This document shows, piece after piece, positions 15,523-23,390 of a DNA stretch of 48,229 bases. Position numbers and translations under genes: made by a program. Position 1 is the stretch's first letter; every line of letters begins with the position of its first letter. The DNA comes from Spirochaetales bacterium. Its GTDB lineage: Bacteria > Spirochaetota > Spirochaetia > Sphaerochaetales > Sphaerochaetaceae. Where the stretch lies: positions 1 through 48,229 of the forward strand of contig JAFVDZ010000019.1 of the NCBI GenBank assembly GCA_017478205.1, written 5' to 3'. A model generated the notes under the pieces. The model was not told the origin of the DNA. It made no database searches and was given only the letters and a program-made list of their open reading frames with translations.

Positions 15523-17214
15523 CTACTGTGTTTTCAGAATTACCCAGAGAACCCCATCCCCACCATACATTTCCTTTGGTGCATATAGCTCTCTGACGCA
15601 TTCCTTGCTTTCAAGCACACGAAGAGCAAGAGCTTTCATGACACCATGACCATCTTCCGAGTGAAGACCCTTACCATGGATTATGGAAACCTTCTCAAAA
15701 CCCTCCTTGATTGCTTCATCAAGGAAATTGGAAAGTTCACGCTCTGCTTCATCCTGCTTCATTCCATGAAGATCGATGAAAACCTCAGGCAGCATGCACC
15801 TAAGTTCTGTTATCGTTCTCTTCTTTTTCTTCTTCTCAAGCTCGCCCTTTTCTTTGAAAAGTTCTTCAAAGCTCTTGTTTTCGATTGCCGAGACAGATGA
15901 TTTGAAAAGCTTTGACTCTATAGCCTTCTCATTGTGTCTTGGAGCATTTGTCGTCTCAGGCTCAGTCTCTTTCTTTTCCTCTGCCTTTCGCTCTATAGGT
16001 TTGTTGTTTCCATAAATGGACCATGCAACATTTTCAGGACGCTCATCAGATTCATCCATCTTCTTGAAAAACGATGCCTTGTCAGCCTTCTCTTCCTTCT
16101 TTGGCAAAGTTGCAAGTTCTGGTGATTTTTCACTCTTGGCATACTCATTGAGAATTTCAGCAAAAACCTTCTTGGGTTCATACTTTGGACTCTTTCTCTC
16201 GTATGGAACCTTCTCTTCATCCTCTCTTTCGACTTCAGGAGAGACTTCCTTTCTCTCGATTTCCTTGTTGTCACCAAAGATAGACCAAGCAACGTTTTCT
16301 GCTCGTTCATCATCTTCTTCCATCTTTTTAAAGAAGGTTGGCTTCTCGACCTTCTCTTCTTCCTTCTTATCTGGAACAACAACTTCTGGAGCCTTTTCTC
16401 TCTTAGAATACTCATTGAGGATCTCAGCAAAGTCCTTCTTTGGTTCGTACTTAGGACTTACTCTTTCATACTTGGACTTCTCTTCCTCTGAGTCTATCTT
16501 TACTTCCTTTCGCTCAACTTTTTTATTGTCACCAAAGACAGACCATGCGACAGATTCAGGTCTCTCATCATCTTCTTCCATCTCCTTGAAGAATGTAGTC
16601 TTTTCAACCTGCTTCCTATCAGGTTTTACGAAGTTCTTCTTCTCTTCATAGCTCGATAGGATTTCACCAAAGCTTATACTGCCTTCATACTTTTCGCTCT
16701 GTCTCTTGTAAGGAGTCTGGCTTACCGGTTTTTGTATCTTTTCTTCTTCTTTATGCTGTGATCCTTTACCTTCATATTGAGAGAGAATATCCTCAAAACT
16801 CTTCTTTGGTTTATATGGTTCACTCTCTCTCTTCACTTCACCACTATGGGTTTTCTTGGGCGCACTCTTGCCTTCCCAGGCTGCAAAGATTTCAGCAAAG
16901 CTCGTCTGGCTCTTCTTTATCTCTTCTGCTCTCTTTCTGTCAGGAAGAGCATATGGATTTCCTGTTGTCTCCCAGGATGCAAGGATATCGGCAAAGTTTG
17001 CATTAGGGTTGTACCCCTGAACAATTTCACTCGGTTTTTTCTGAACAGGAGCCTTGGCACCTTTACTTTTAGAAGGTGTCTCTTTCTTTTCTTTCAGCAC
17101 TATGTTCTTGAATGGAGATTCTTCCTTTATCTCCTTCTCTTCTGCTCTCTGTCTTCTCTTTTCCTCAAAGATGCTATCCTGCTGTGAGAATCCTTTCTTT
17201 TTCTTCTTTCCCAT
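15523..17214 (-). CDS. Smr-domain protein with repeated short linear motifs
   Basis: A 563-residue, very charged protein. Only the C-terminus (about 475-563) is a recognisable Smr domain (DLHGMKQDEAERELSNFLDEA, SIIHGKGLHSEDGHGVMK), a putative nuclease or RNA-binding fold found in MutS2 and in ribosome-collision factors. The first 460 residues look disordered and carry seven copies of a motif like S-F-x-E-I-L-x-x-Y-E, beginning near residues 73, 105, 139, 181, 261, 350 and 448. A second repeat of about 24 residues, FFKKMEEDDERxENVAWS-like, starts near 207, 293 and 380. The start overlaps the CBS/ACT stop in TAATG, so the two are co-translated. The motifs suggest multivalent binding to an unknown partner. 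Confidence 0.85.
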   Translation of the reverse strand: MGKKKKKGFSQQDSIFEEKRRQRAEEKEIKEESPFKNIVLKEKKETPSKSKGAKAPVQKKPSEIVQGYNPNANFADILASWETTGNPYALPDRKRAEEIKKSQTSFAEIFAAWEGKSAPKKTHSGEVKRESEPYKPKKSFEDILSQYEGKGSQHKEEEKIQKPVSQTPYKRQSEKYEGSISFGEILSSYEEKKNFVKPDRKQVEKTTFFKEMEEDDERPESVAWSVFGDNKKVERKEVKIDSEEEKSKYERVSPKYEPKKDFAEILNEYSKREKAPEVVVPDKKEEEKVEKPTFFKKMEEDDERAENVAWSIFGDNKEIERKEVSPEVEREDEEKVPYERKSPKYEPKKVFAEILNEYAKSEKSPELATLPKKEEKADKASFFKKMDESDERPENVAWSIYGNNKPIERKAEEKKETEPETTNAPRHNEKAIESKLFKSSVSAIENKSFEELFKEKGELEKKKKKRTITELRCMLPEVFIDLHGMKQDEAERELSNFLDEAIKEGFEKVSIIHGKGLHSEDGHGVMKALALRVLESKECVRELYAPKEMYGGDGVLWVILKTQ

Positions 17215-17816
17215 TAGGCTTCCCTTATATCGAGAATCTCACGGCAAAGACTGGATAGGACTTCCTTGAGCTCATCAGGTGTGCACCCTTCAACCTTTAT
17301 GGTACAGAGAGCAGAAGCGGGATCATTACCTTGGAAGGTTCCAAAGGAGATGATATCCCAGCCCATGATCGCAATTGAATGAGCGAGAGTTGCAATCATA
17401 CCTGGACGGTTTTCAACGATACACTCGACTCTGACACCAAAGTGGCGCGCACCAAAGAGTTCAAGGATGATATTGAAAAGGTCACTCTTTGTGATTAGAC
17501 CAATTAGTTTTCCATTATCCATTACTGGGAGCGTAGAGATCTCCTGGTCGATCATTATTCTTGCTGCATCCTCACAAGGAGTCTGCCTATCGACAGTTAC
17601 AAGCTCCGTGGTCATCAGATCCTTTACAAGATATTGTGTAAGGGATGGGACCTTCAGAAGGTCTCTCTCGCAAAGTAGACCGACAAGATTCTTCCTCATA
17701 TCAAGAACAGGGAAACGACGCACCTTCTCCTTCTTCATGAGCTCAAAAGCTTCCTGTGCTCTGAGTTCAGGAGAGACTGTTATAGGATTTCTTGCCATTC
17801 TTCTTTCAAGCAGCAT
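17214..17816 (-). CDS. Tandem CBS-domain plus ACT-domain protein
   Basis: A 200-residue cytoplasmic sensor-like protein. Residues about 1-55 and 65-120 are two CBS domains (MARNPITVSPELRAQEAFELMKKEKVRRFPVLD, LMTTELVTVDRQTPCEDAARI, LPVMDNGKLIGLITKSDL). Residues about 125-200 form an ACT domain (RVECIVENRPGMIATLAHSIAIMGWDIISF). CBS pairs bind adenosine ligands and ACT domains bind amino acids; the AcuB family has this arrangement, but the function here is unknown. The start has GGAGG four bases upstream and a good promoter. The downstream Smr gene is translationally coupled. Confidence 0.85.
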   Translation of the reverse strand: MLLERRMARNPITVSPELRAQEAFELMKKEKVRRFPVLDMRKNLVGLLCERDLLKVPSLTQYLVKDLMTTELVTVDRQTPCEDAARIMIDQEISTLPVMDNGKLIGLITKSDLFNIILELFGARHFGVRVECIVENRPGMIATLAHSIAIMGWDIISFGTFQGNDPASALCTIKVEGCTPDELKEVLSSLCREILDIREA

Positions 17817-17834
17817 ACGACCTCCAGATAATTC

Positions 17835-17863
17835 ATTCTACAGTTTTAACACCAATTTTCCAA
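17835..17863 (-). promoter_or_regulatory. Promoter of the CBS/ACT-Smr operon
   Basis: TTGGAA (17863-17858), a 17-base spacer, TAGAAT (17840-17835), followed by a short leader (about 12 bases) with GGAGG before the ATG at 17816. It lies in the 48-base gap after the hydrolase stop, so the CBS/ACT gene need not depend on upstream transcription. Confidence 0.7.
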
Positions 17864-17864
17864 C

Positions 17865-18716
17865 TTATTCGGTGTAATCAAATTGGGTAAAGAGCCATCT
17901 TGTGGCAATTTCTATCCACTCGCTGTCATAGGATATTTTAGTCCCTACTTCCTTAGTTGCAGTTGCAAAGCCATGAGCGCCCTCAGGATAGATGTGCATC
18001 TCAAAAGGAACCTTATATCTTGAAAGAGCACTTGCAAGCATCAATGAGTTTTCGACAGGAACAGAAGGATCGTTGGCAGCATGCACCAGAAATACTGGCA
18101 TCATCTTTTCATTCACTCTATTTTCAAGCGAATAGAACTCCCTCTCCTCCTCTGTTTCACAAAGGTTGTCGAAAGAGCCCTTGTGAGCATACTTTCCCGA
18201 TGTGACAACAGGATAAATGAGAAGTGCTGCATCAGGGCGGCACTTAGGATATGAAGATAGGATACTCTCACAGCTCAAGGCAGCAACACTCAAAGCAAGG
18301 TGTCCACCTGCAGAGAAACCAAGAACAGCGACCTTGTTTTCATCTACAGAGAATTCCTCAGCTCTTTCTCTTATCTTGCACATGGCCTCGGCAGCTTCAA
18401 AGATTGGCTTTGATGCTTTTATATTATCGGCAACAGAATACTTCAAGAGAAACACATTGATGCCATGTGCAAAGAATTTCATTGCAACAGGATCTGATTC
18501 CCTCAAACTTATACGTTCATAGCCACCACCTGCGATAAGAAGCACTGCAGGACGAAGTGCATTAGTCTCACAGATTCCTACCAAGCTATCATGAAGATAA
18601 CATATTACTTTTGCGCCTATCTTACCGACATTGAATTCTTCGATTTTCATACCTATGTTTGTTTCTTCACTCCAGTGTGCTGAAGCGTCCTCTTTTTCAA
18701 TTATATTCCTATCCAA
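17865..18716 (-). CDS. Alpha/beta hydrolase, esterase/lipase-like
   Basis: Up to 283 residues of a cytoplasmic alpha/beta hydrolase of the BD-FAE/acetyl-esterase type. It shows the oxyanion segment IAGGGYERISLRESD, nucleophile elbow GFSAGGHLALSVAA (Ser), acid residue in HAANDPSVP (Asp) and the catalytic His in EGAHGFATA. The substrate is probably a small acyl or acetyl ester, such as an acetylated sugar. The long reading needs a TTG start at 18716; the first ATG at 18650 would give 261 residues and still keeps the whole fold, so the start is uncertain. No clear ribosome-binding site or promoter was found for either. Confidence 0.82.
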   Translation of the reverse strand: MDRNIIEKEDASAHWSEETNIGMKIEEFNVGKIGAKVICYLHDSLVGICETNALRPAVLLIAGGGYERISLRESDPVAMKFFAHGINVFLLKYSVADNIKASKPIFEAAEAMCKIRERAEEFSVDENKVAVLGFSAGGHLALSVAALSCESILSSYPKCRPDAALLIYPVVTSGKYAHKGSFDNLCETEEEREFYSLENRVNEKMMPVFLVHAANDPSVPVENSLMLASALSRYKVPFEMHIYPEGAHGFATATKEVGTKISYDSEWIEIATRWLFTQFDYTE

Positions 18717-18820
18717 CGCTTAGGAAAAAAGCTTTACGGACAAATGAATTTATACATATCACACTCTTTTCTGCATATGTTGAATAACAATACATAGAAA
18801 TCTAATCCATCTTTTGATTG

Positions 18821-18849
18821 TTGCAAATATGTTGATGAGAAATTACCAT
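18821..18849 (+). promoter_or_regulatory. yfcE promoter, predicted leaderless
   Basis: TTGCAA (18821-18826), a 17-base spacer, TACCAT (18844-18849), six bases, then the ATG at 18856. Confidence 0.6.
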
Positions 18850-18855
18850 CACAAT

Positions 18856-19395
18856 ATGAGATTTCTTATTGCATCCGACATTCACGGCTCCCAAGCAGCC
18901 GCCAATAGAGTCAAGGAACTCTTTGAAATGGAAAAGGCTGACAAGCTACTGCTTCTTGGTGACATCCTCTACCATGGCCCAAGAAACGATCTTCCACAAT
19001 CTTATGCGCCAAAGAGTGTTATCGAGATAATGAACTCTCTATCTGACAAGATAATTGCTGTCAGAGGAAACTGTGAAGCAGAGGTAGATCAGATGGTACT
19101 CGCATTCCCTTGCCTATCTACAACTGCCATTGTCTTCGATGGAAAGGCAGAGATGATAATGAGTCATGGCCACATATATAACGAAGAGAATCTTCCACCT
19201 GGAAATGGATGCTTTTTATATGGACACACTCATATTCCAGTTGCCAAGAAATTGAACGGAAGAGTTATATTCAACCCGGGCTCGACAACGATACCAAAGA
19301 ATGGTTTTCCTGCATCCTATGGAATCTACGAGGATGGAGTCTTTACTGTAAAGAGACTGAAAGACCAAGAAGAGATGATGAGTATCGATATCTAA
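18856..19395 (+). CDS. yfcE: YfcE-family metallophosphodiesterase
   Basis: A 179-residue calcineurin-like phosphodiesterase. All metal-site motifs are present: MRFLIASDIHG, LLLGDILYHGPRN, AVRGNCEAEVDQM, MSHGHIY and YGHTHIPVA. The sequence follows E. coli YfcE (184 aa) closely, including LPQSYAPKSVIE and FNPGSTTIPKNGFPASYG. YfcE hydrolyses model phosphodiesters; its physiological substrate is not established. The ATG at 18856 is chosen because the family begins just before the first metal motif and the -10 box ends six bases upstream; no ribosome-binding site exists. Confidence 0.93.
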   Translation: MRFLIASDIHGSQAAANRVKELFEMEKADKLLLLGDILYHGPRNDLPQSYAPKSVIEIMNSLSDKIIAVRGNCEAEVDQMVLAFPCLSTTAIVFDGKAEMIMSHGHIYNEENLPPGNGCFLYGHTHIPVAKKLNGRVIFNPGSTTIPKNGFPASYGIYEDGVFTVKRLKDQEEMMSIDI

Positions 19396-19400
19396 TGTTT

Positions 19401-19424
19401 GAAGGCTTCCACATGGAAGCCTTC
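19401..19424. terminator. Bidirectional terminator between yfcE and sensor kinase
   Basis: A perfect 10-bp stem GAAGGCTTCC / GGAAGCCTTC with a 4-base loop lies 5 bases after the yfcE stop and 6 bases after the kinase stop on the other strand. T runs are weak on both sides, but the position is that of a shared terminator. Confidence 0.7.
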
Positions 19425-19430
19425 TGCTAT

Positions 19431-20915
19431 CTAAAGTTTATCGATCTTGAAATCAAGAACTACGACTACAGCTCCGTCAGTTTCACTGATAGAAGCAGAT
19501 CCTCCGTGCAGCTCCATGATCTTTCCTGTGATAGGGAGTCCCATTCCCGAACCGCCTTCATGTCTTGAAAGATCGCCACGAGACCATGGTTCGAAGAATT
19601 GAGGAACAGAGGAAGGAAGCTTTCCTGGGTTCTTTATTGTTATCACAGCGCCATGAGATGAGATCACAATTGGCCCATCAGGTGCTTCATGAAGCGCATT
19701 GGCAACAACTTCCTTGATTGCTCTTTCAACTAGCTTCTGGTCAACATTCAGAACGCACCCTTCTTCGATATCTAGCTTGATGACACCACTCTTTACCTTC
19801 AAAGAGGAAAGTGCATCATCGACAAGATCAAAGAGTCCTATCTCGCTTCTTTCAACCACAAGGTCTGGGTCTGAAATGAATGAATAATATCTTATCGAGT
19901 CGATTCTGGAAGAAAGGACCTTGCATTCATCAGAAATGGAATCGACAAGTTTCTCATCCACTTTGAAAATTCCATCTCTAGCACCATCCAAAAGCAGGTT
20001 CATGCTAGTTATTGGAGTATTGAGATCGTGTCCGATACTCCTTACCCACTCCTGACGGTTCTTTCTATTTGTCTCAAGTGTGTGCGCTAGCGAAGAAAGA
20101 GAGTCGCTGATCTCATCAAGCTCATATACACCTGTCTTCTTGAATTCGACATCGAACTTTCCGTGACTCAATGCAGAAACTGTATTCTTTATTGCATCGA
20201 TCTTTCTGGTGTTTCTCCTTGAATAGAGGAATGAGGAGACCATTGCAACAACAATTGCAACCAGAAGGACCGATATAATGGATGTGACCATGTGGTCCAA
20301 GAAGAACCTAGTTGGTCCATAGAAACCAAGTGTCGATACCAGAACCTCTATGATTACACTCTCGCTATTGTTGTAGCTGATGATGATTCTTCCAGAAACA
20401 TCATTTGGGTTCATACCCTGAGGAACCCTGATCTCTCTGTTCTCATACATGAGTTCATCGTAATAAACCAGGTTTATCGCATCCTCGCTTTCATATATAT
20501 CATAGGTCGCTATATAGATATTCTTATAGCCACTGTTGAGGTTATTTGGATTCAAGCCTGCATAGCTTCTGAGCTGAGAGACACCAGAAATATCATTTCC
20601 CTTCAAGTCTCCCTTTGGTGTCGTACCAAAGAATACAACCTTGCTGTAGTCAGGAGCATGGAGGATCAAGCCAGAAACCTGCCCATCAACAGCATCTCCT
20701 GCTATATCCATTATCATCTCGGGTGTAATGGCTTCAGTCTCGATAATCTTTTCCTTGATCGCCGCCATGTAATCACGGGTAACATACTTAGGCCACGAAT
20801 GGCTCGTTATGAAACCTGCAGCTAAAAGACCTGCAATCTGGAAAAGAAGAATTACGAGCGCAATACCAAGTACGGTCGTGAAGGTCCTTATGAATTGCCT
20901 TCTTGAAAGAATCAT
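19431..20915 (-). CDS. Sensor histidine kinase (EnvZ/PhoR type)
   Basis: A 494-residue membrane kinase: transmembrane helix about 13-36, extracytoplasmic region about 37-205, second helix about 208-231, HAMP-like linker (NTRKIDAIKNTVSALSHGKFDVEF), HisKA with phospho-acceptor H296 (VRSIGHDLNTPITSM), and an ATPase domain with N-box EVVANALHEAP and G2 box GGSGMGLPITGKIMELHGG. It is encoded one base after its cognate OmpR-type regulator and has an AGAGGG ribosome-binding site. The stimulus is unknown; the sensor region has no family I recognise. Confidence 0.93.
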   Translation of the reverse strand: MILSRRQFIRTFTTVLGIALVILLFQIAGLLAAGFITSHSWPKYVTRDYMAAIKEKIIETEAITPEMIMDIAGDAVDGQVSGLILHAPDYSKVVFFGTTPKGDLKGNDISGVSQLRSYAGLNPNNLNSGYKNIYIATYDIYESEDAINLVYYDELMYENREIRVPQGMNPNDVSGRIIISYNNSESVIIEVLVSTLGFYGPTRFFLDHMVTSIISVLLVAIVVAMVSSFLYSRRNTRKIDAIKNTVSALSHGKFDVEFKKTGVYELDEISDSLSSLAHTLETNRKNRQEWVRSIGHDLNTPITSMNLLLDGARDGIFKVDEKLVDSISDECKVLSSRIDSIRYYSFISDPDLVVERSEIGLFDLVDDALSSLKVKSGVIKLDIEEGCVLNVDQKLVERAIKEVVANALHEAPDGPIVISSHGAVITIKNPGKLPSSVPQFFEPWSRGDLSRHEGGSGMGLPITGKIMELHGGSASISETDGAVVVVLDFKIDKL

Positions 20916-20916
20916 C

Positions 20917-21612
20917 CTATACCCTCTTACCTACAAACTTGTAGCCATAACCTCTAACTGTTTCAATCCAGCTACCTGGTCTCAGTTTGGCTCTTATATT
21001 CTTGATATGGGTATCGACAACTCTCTCGTAGCTTTCAAAGGAGTAGTCAAAGCATTCCTCAAGTATCTTGTTCCTGACAACTAGCTCACCTGCATTTTTA
21101 GAGAGAGTCAGGAGAATTCTCCATTCTGCTGCAGTAAGAGAGATTTCACCCTCATCGATCCGGATCAGGTGCTGACCTTCATCGATTGAGAGTCTGTTTC
21201 CCTCCTCGCTTGCATAAACAGGGTTATCACTACTGCTTTCTATAGGAGAATCGAGTCTTCTGAAAAGCGCCTGGACTCTCAAGACCAGCTCTTTTGGAGA
21301 GAAAGGTTTCGAGATATAGTCATCGGCTCCAAGTTCAAAGCCTAGGATTCGATCACTTTCTTCAGTTCTCGCAGTCATGAATATTACAGGAAGATTTGGA
21401 TAATCCTTCTTCAGATTCTTTATGAAAACAAAGCCATCGCCGTCTGGAAGCATGACATCCTGGATGATGAGATCGGGAAGACGATCCTTGATTGCTTCCT
21501 TAGCCTGTGCAAGATTTGCCTGCCCCTTTACCTCAAATCCTGAGAGCTCAAGGTACTGGCTCACGCCGTTTCTAATGACATCGTGATCTTCAACAATGTA
21601 AATCAACTTCAT
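20917..21612 (-). CDS. OmpR/PhoB-family response regulator
   Basis: 231 residues from the ATG at 21612. The receiver domain has acidic residues in YIVEDHD, phospho-acceptor D52 (LIIQDVMLPDGDGF), T in FMTART and K in SKPFSPKEL. A winged-helix domain follows (LTAAEWRILLTLSKNAGELVVRNKIL, RVVDTHIKNIRAKL, IETVRGYGYKF). It is co-transcribed with the downstream histidine kinase. Longer readings (TTG at 21648, ATG at 21642) exist, but the family begins at MKLIYIVED, and a TTGATA-N17-TAAATA promoter ends seven bases before 21612, so a leaderless start is preferred. Confidence 0.93.
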   Translation of the reverse strand: MKLIYIVEDHDVIRNGVSQYLELSGFEVKGQANLAQAKEAIKDRLPDLIIQDVMLPDGDGFVFIKNLKKDYPNLPVIFMTARTEESDRILGFELGADDYISKPFSPKELVLRVQALFRRLDSPIESSSDNPVYASEEGNRLSIDEGQHLIRIDEGEISLTAAEWRILLTLSKNAGELVVRNKILEECFDYSFESYERVVDTHIKNIRAKLRPGSWIETVRGYGYKFVGKRV

Positions 21613-21619
21613 AAGTTGA

Positions 21620-21648
21620 TATTTAACATCACCAATTTCCATTATCAA
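21620..21648 (-). promoter_or_regulatory. Response-regulator promoter, predicted leaderless
   Basis: TTGATA (21648-21643), a 17-base spacer, TAAATA (21625-21620), seven bases, then the ATG at 21612. There is no Shine-Dalgarno sequence. Confidence 0.6.
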
Positions 21649-21733
21649 TAAAATATCTCATAACTTCACAGAATCTACATTAACGCCGTGCCGATGCTAC
21701 TTTTTTCTCTTCCTTCGTGCTACAGTTGAACGT

Positions 21734-22081
21734 ATGAAAATCTCAAAGACAGAACTTTTCTTCATCGTTCTACTACTATTTGCATCCCTTTTCACTGTGT
21801 TCTTACAGAGGCAAAAGGGCGGGACTGTCAGAATTGAGACCGATAGTCAGAGCTATCGATATTCCCTTTCCGAGGACAGGTCACTCTCATTCGAGGGGCC
21901 CCTTGGAATAACCGAAGTAGAAATCCGCAACGGCAGGGCCTACATAACAAAGAGCCCCTGCCCCAACCATACCTGCTACCACGGGTATGTCGAAGCATAC
22001 CCCGACACGATAGTATGCCTTCCAAATCACGTCTCACTCTATGCAGAGGGAAAAGGAGAGATAGATGCAACAAGCTTCTAA
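21734..22081 (+). CDS. NusG domain II protein, membrane-anchored
   Basis: A 115-residue protein with one N-terminal transmembrane segment (about 9-25, FFIVLLLFASLFTVFL) and a NusG_II-type domain. The hallmark is the cysteine pattern CPNHTC...G...IVCLPNHV (about residues 74-100). This family is normally encoded next to Gx-type transporter genes, as here, where the next gene overlaps by 17 bases. It may act as a lipid- or electron-linked partner of that transporter, but its function is not established. No ribosome-binding site is visible: TACAGT ends seven bases before the ATG, but the -35 match (TACTTT) is weak. Confidence 0.82.
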   Translation: MKISKTELFFIVLLLFASLFTVFLQRQKGGTVRIETDSQSYRYSLSEDRSLSFEGPLGITEVEIRNGRAYITKSPCPNHTCYHGYVEAYPDTIVCLPNHVSLYAEGKGEIDATSF

Positions 22082-23114
22082 GAAAGACTATATAATCTAC
22101 CTCACAGCCCTATGTCTGCTTCTGAGCGTCATCGAAAACACTCTGCCAAGACCTGTACCATTTTTCCGTCTTGGGTTTGCAAACCTTCCACTACTGTGGG
22201 CACTTACGAGCCTAACATTTCCTGAATACCTACTTTTGGCAACCGGGAAATGGATCTGTGGTTCATTTGTTTCGGGAACCCTTCTCTCCCCATTTGCATT
22301 GATGGGAGCAGGAAACACATTCTCATCAGCCATTTTGATGTATCTTGTCTACAAGATTTCAAAAGGGAAAGTTTCGCGATATCTGATAAGTCAGCTCGGT
22401 GCAATGATAAGCGCCATAGTTCAGCTATATATCGCATCGATAATATTGAAAAACAGCGTTTTGAGACTGCTTCCATTGATGCTTGTGATAAACGAACTAT
22501 CTGGCCTTCTGGTTGCACATCTCTCATACGTTTTCAAACCAAGAGAGGATATAACACTTGAATTTGAAGAGACGGAGGAAAAGAGCAAGAGCAATCTTTT
22601 TATAATGATTGTCTATCTTGCTGCAATCATCTCGATCTTCCTTCTTCCTTCCCCGCTCTTCCTTCTTATAAGTTTTGCACTCTCCTTGATTCTCTGCTTG
22701 ATTGCAAAACGAAAGATCATGTGGTCAATCTACATAATCACAATACTTGCAGTCACCTTCTTTGGACTTCTAGTCCCTGAGGGAAAGGTACTTTTCGTGT
22801 TCGTAACAGAAGAGGCTCTGGAAGAAAGCCTTACAAGAGCGTTACGCCTTGTTTCATTAACTGCAATATCACAGAGTTTTTCGAACCTTGAAATTATTAC
22901 AAAGGGCTTCATCGGAAAGGTTCTTTCCCTGTCATCTGGCATGATAACGACATTCTATGAAAGCAAAGGTGGCTTGATGAAGAGGATTGAGACAACTCTT
23001 ATATCAGATCCAAGTGTAAAGGACAGGAAGAAAAGAAGCTACAACAGAGTAGCTCTCATCTTCACTCTACTCTTGATAATTCTTCTACCAGTTCTTTCGG
23101 AAGTTCTTGTGTAA
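22065..23114 (+). CDS. Gx transporter family protein with ECF T-like C-terminal half
   Basis: A 349-residue membrane protein. Residues about 1-170 match the Gx / heptaprenyl-diphosphate-synthase component I family (ENTLPRPVPFFRLGFANLPLLWAL, GTLLSPFALMGAGNTFSSAILMYLVYK), which resembles ECF transporter S components. Residues about 195-345 hold further helices and a segment like the EcfT coupling protein (EEALEESLTRALRLVSLTAISQSF), ending in a basic loop and a last helix. The S-plus-T reading of the second half is my inference. The gene overlaps the NusG_II gene by 17 bases, and its 3' end overlaps the convergent small gene by 53 bases. Confidence 0.8.
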   Translation: MQQASKKDYIIYLTALCLLLSVIENTLPRPVPFFRLGFANLPLLWALTSLTFPEYLLLATGKWICGSFVSGTLLSPFALMGAGNTFSSAILMYLVYKISKGKVSRYLISQLGAMISAIVQLYIASIILKNSVLRLLPLMLVINELSGLLVAHLSYVFKPREDITLEFEETEEKSKSNLFIMIVYLAAIISIFLLPSPLFLLISFALSLILCLIAKRKIMWSIYIITILAVTFFGLLVPEGKVLFVFVTEEALEESLTRALRLVSLTAISQSFSNLEIITKGFIGKVLSLSSGMITTFYESKGGLMKRIETTLISDPSVKDRKKRSYNRVALIFTLLLIILLPVLSEVLV

Positions 23115-23343
23115 ACAGATGTTCGGAAAGGGACACGAGAAGGGACCTTGTTTCATTATCAAGATCCATGATCGAAAGGCGGTCATCCAATTCTGGTCCA
23201 GAATATGGGACCGTCTCATTTTTCACAAGATAGAAGTTATCAAAGTAGTTGAGATAGAGCGTGAGAGAAAGAATAGATGGTCTATCCTTATCCCACACAA
23301 TCTTGACTGCCCTGTTTCCTCTTTCATAATTAATTGAAAACAT
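23062..23343 (-). CDS. Small conserved-looking protein of unknown function
   Basis: A 93-residue cytoplasmic protein (MFSINYERGNRAVKIVW...) with no family I recognise. Acidic C-terminal helices (LLVSLSEHLFTQELPKELVEELS) follow a likely beta-rich N-terminus. Support for a real gene is its promoter: TTGCAC-N17-TACAAT ends seven bases before the ATG, the same leaderless layout as other genes here. It fills the gap between the Gx gene, whose tail it overlaps by 53 bases, and hisS, from which it diverges. Longer in-frame starts up to 23409 would run through this promoter and are not preferred. Confidence 0.6.
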   Translation of the reverse strand: MFSINYERGNRAVKIVWDKDRPSILSLTLYLNYFDNFYLVKNETVPYSGPELDDRLSIMDLDNETRSLLVSLSEHLFTQELPKELVEELSRVE

Positions 23344-23350
23344 GCTACAA

Positions 23351-23379
23351 ATTGTACTGTGCCAAAATATTTGGTGCAA
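23351..23379 (-). promoter_or_regulatory. Promoter of the small gene, predicted leaderless
   Basis: TTGCAC (23379-23374), a 17-base spacer, TACAAT (23356-23351), seven bases, then the ATG at 23343. The spacer contains the palindrome CCAAAATATTTGG (23362-23374), which also lies in the hisS leader region and could be an operator. Confidence 0.55.
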
Positions 23380-23390
23380 CTGGAGTTTAT

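Noticed and set aside
15993-16430. Alternative frames within the Smr gene
   Set aside because: They arise from the Lys/Glu-rich repeats of the real frame and have extreme Arg/Ser composition.
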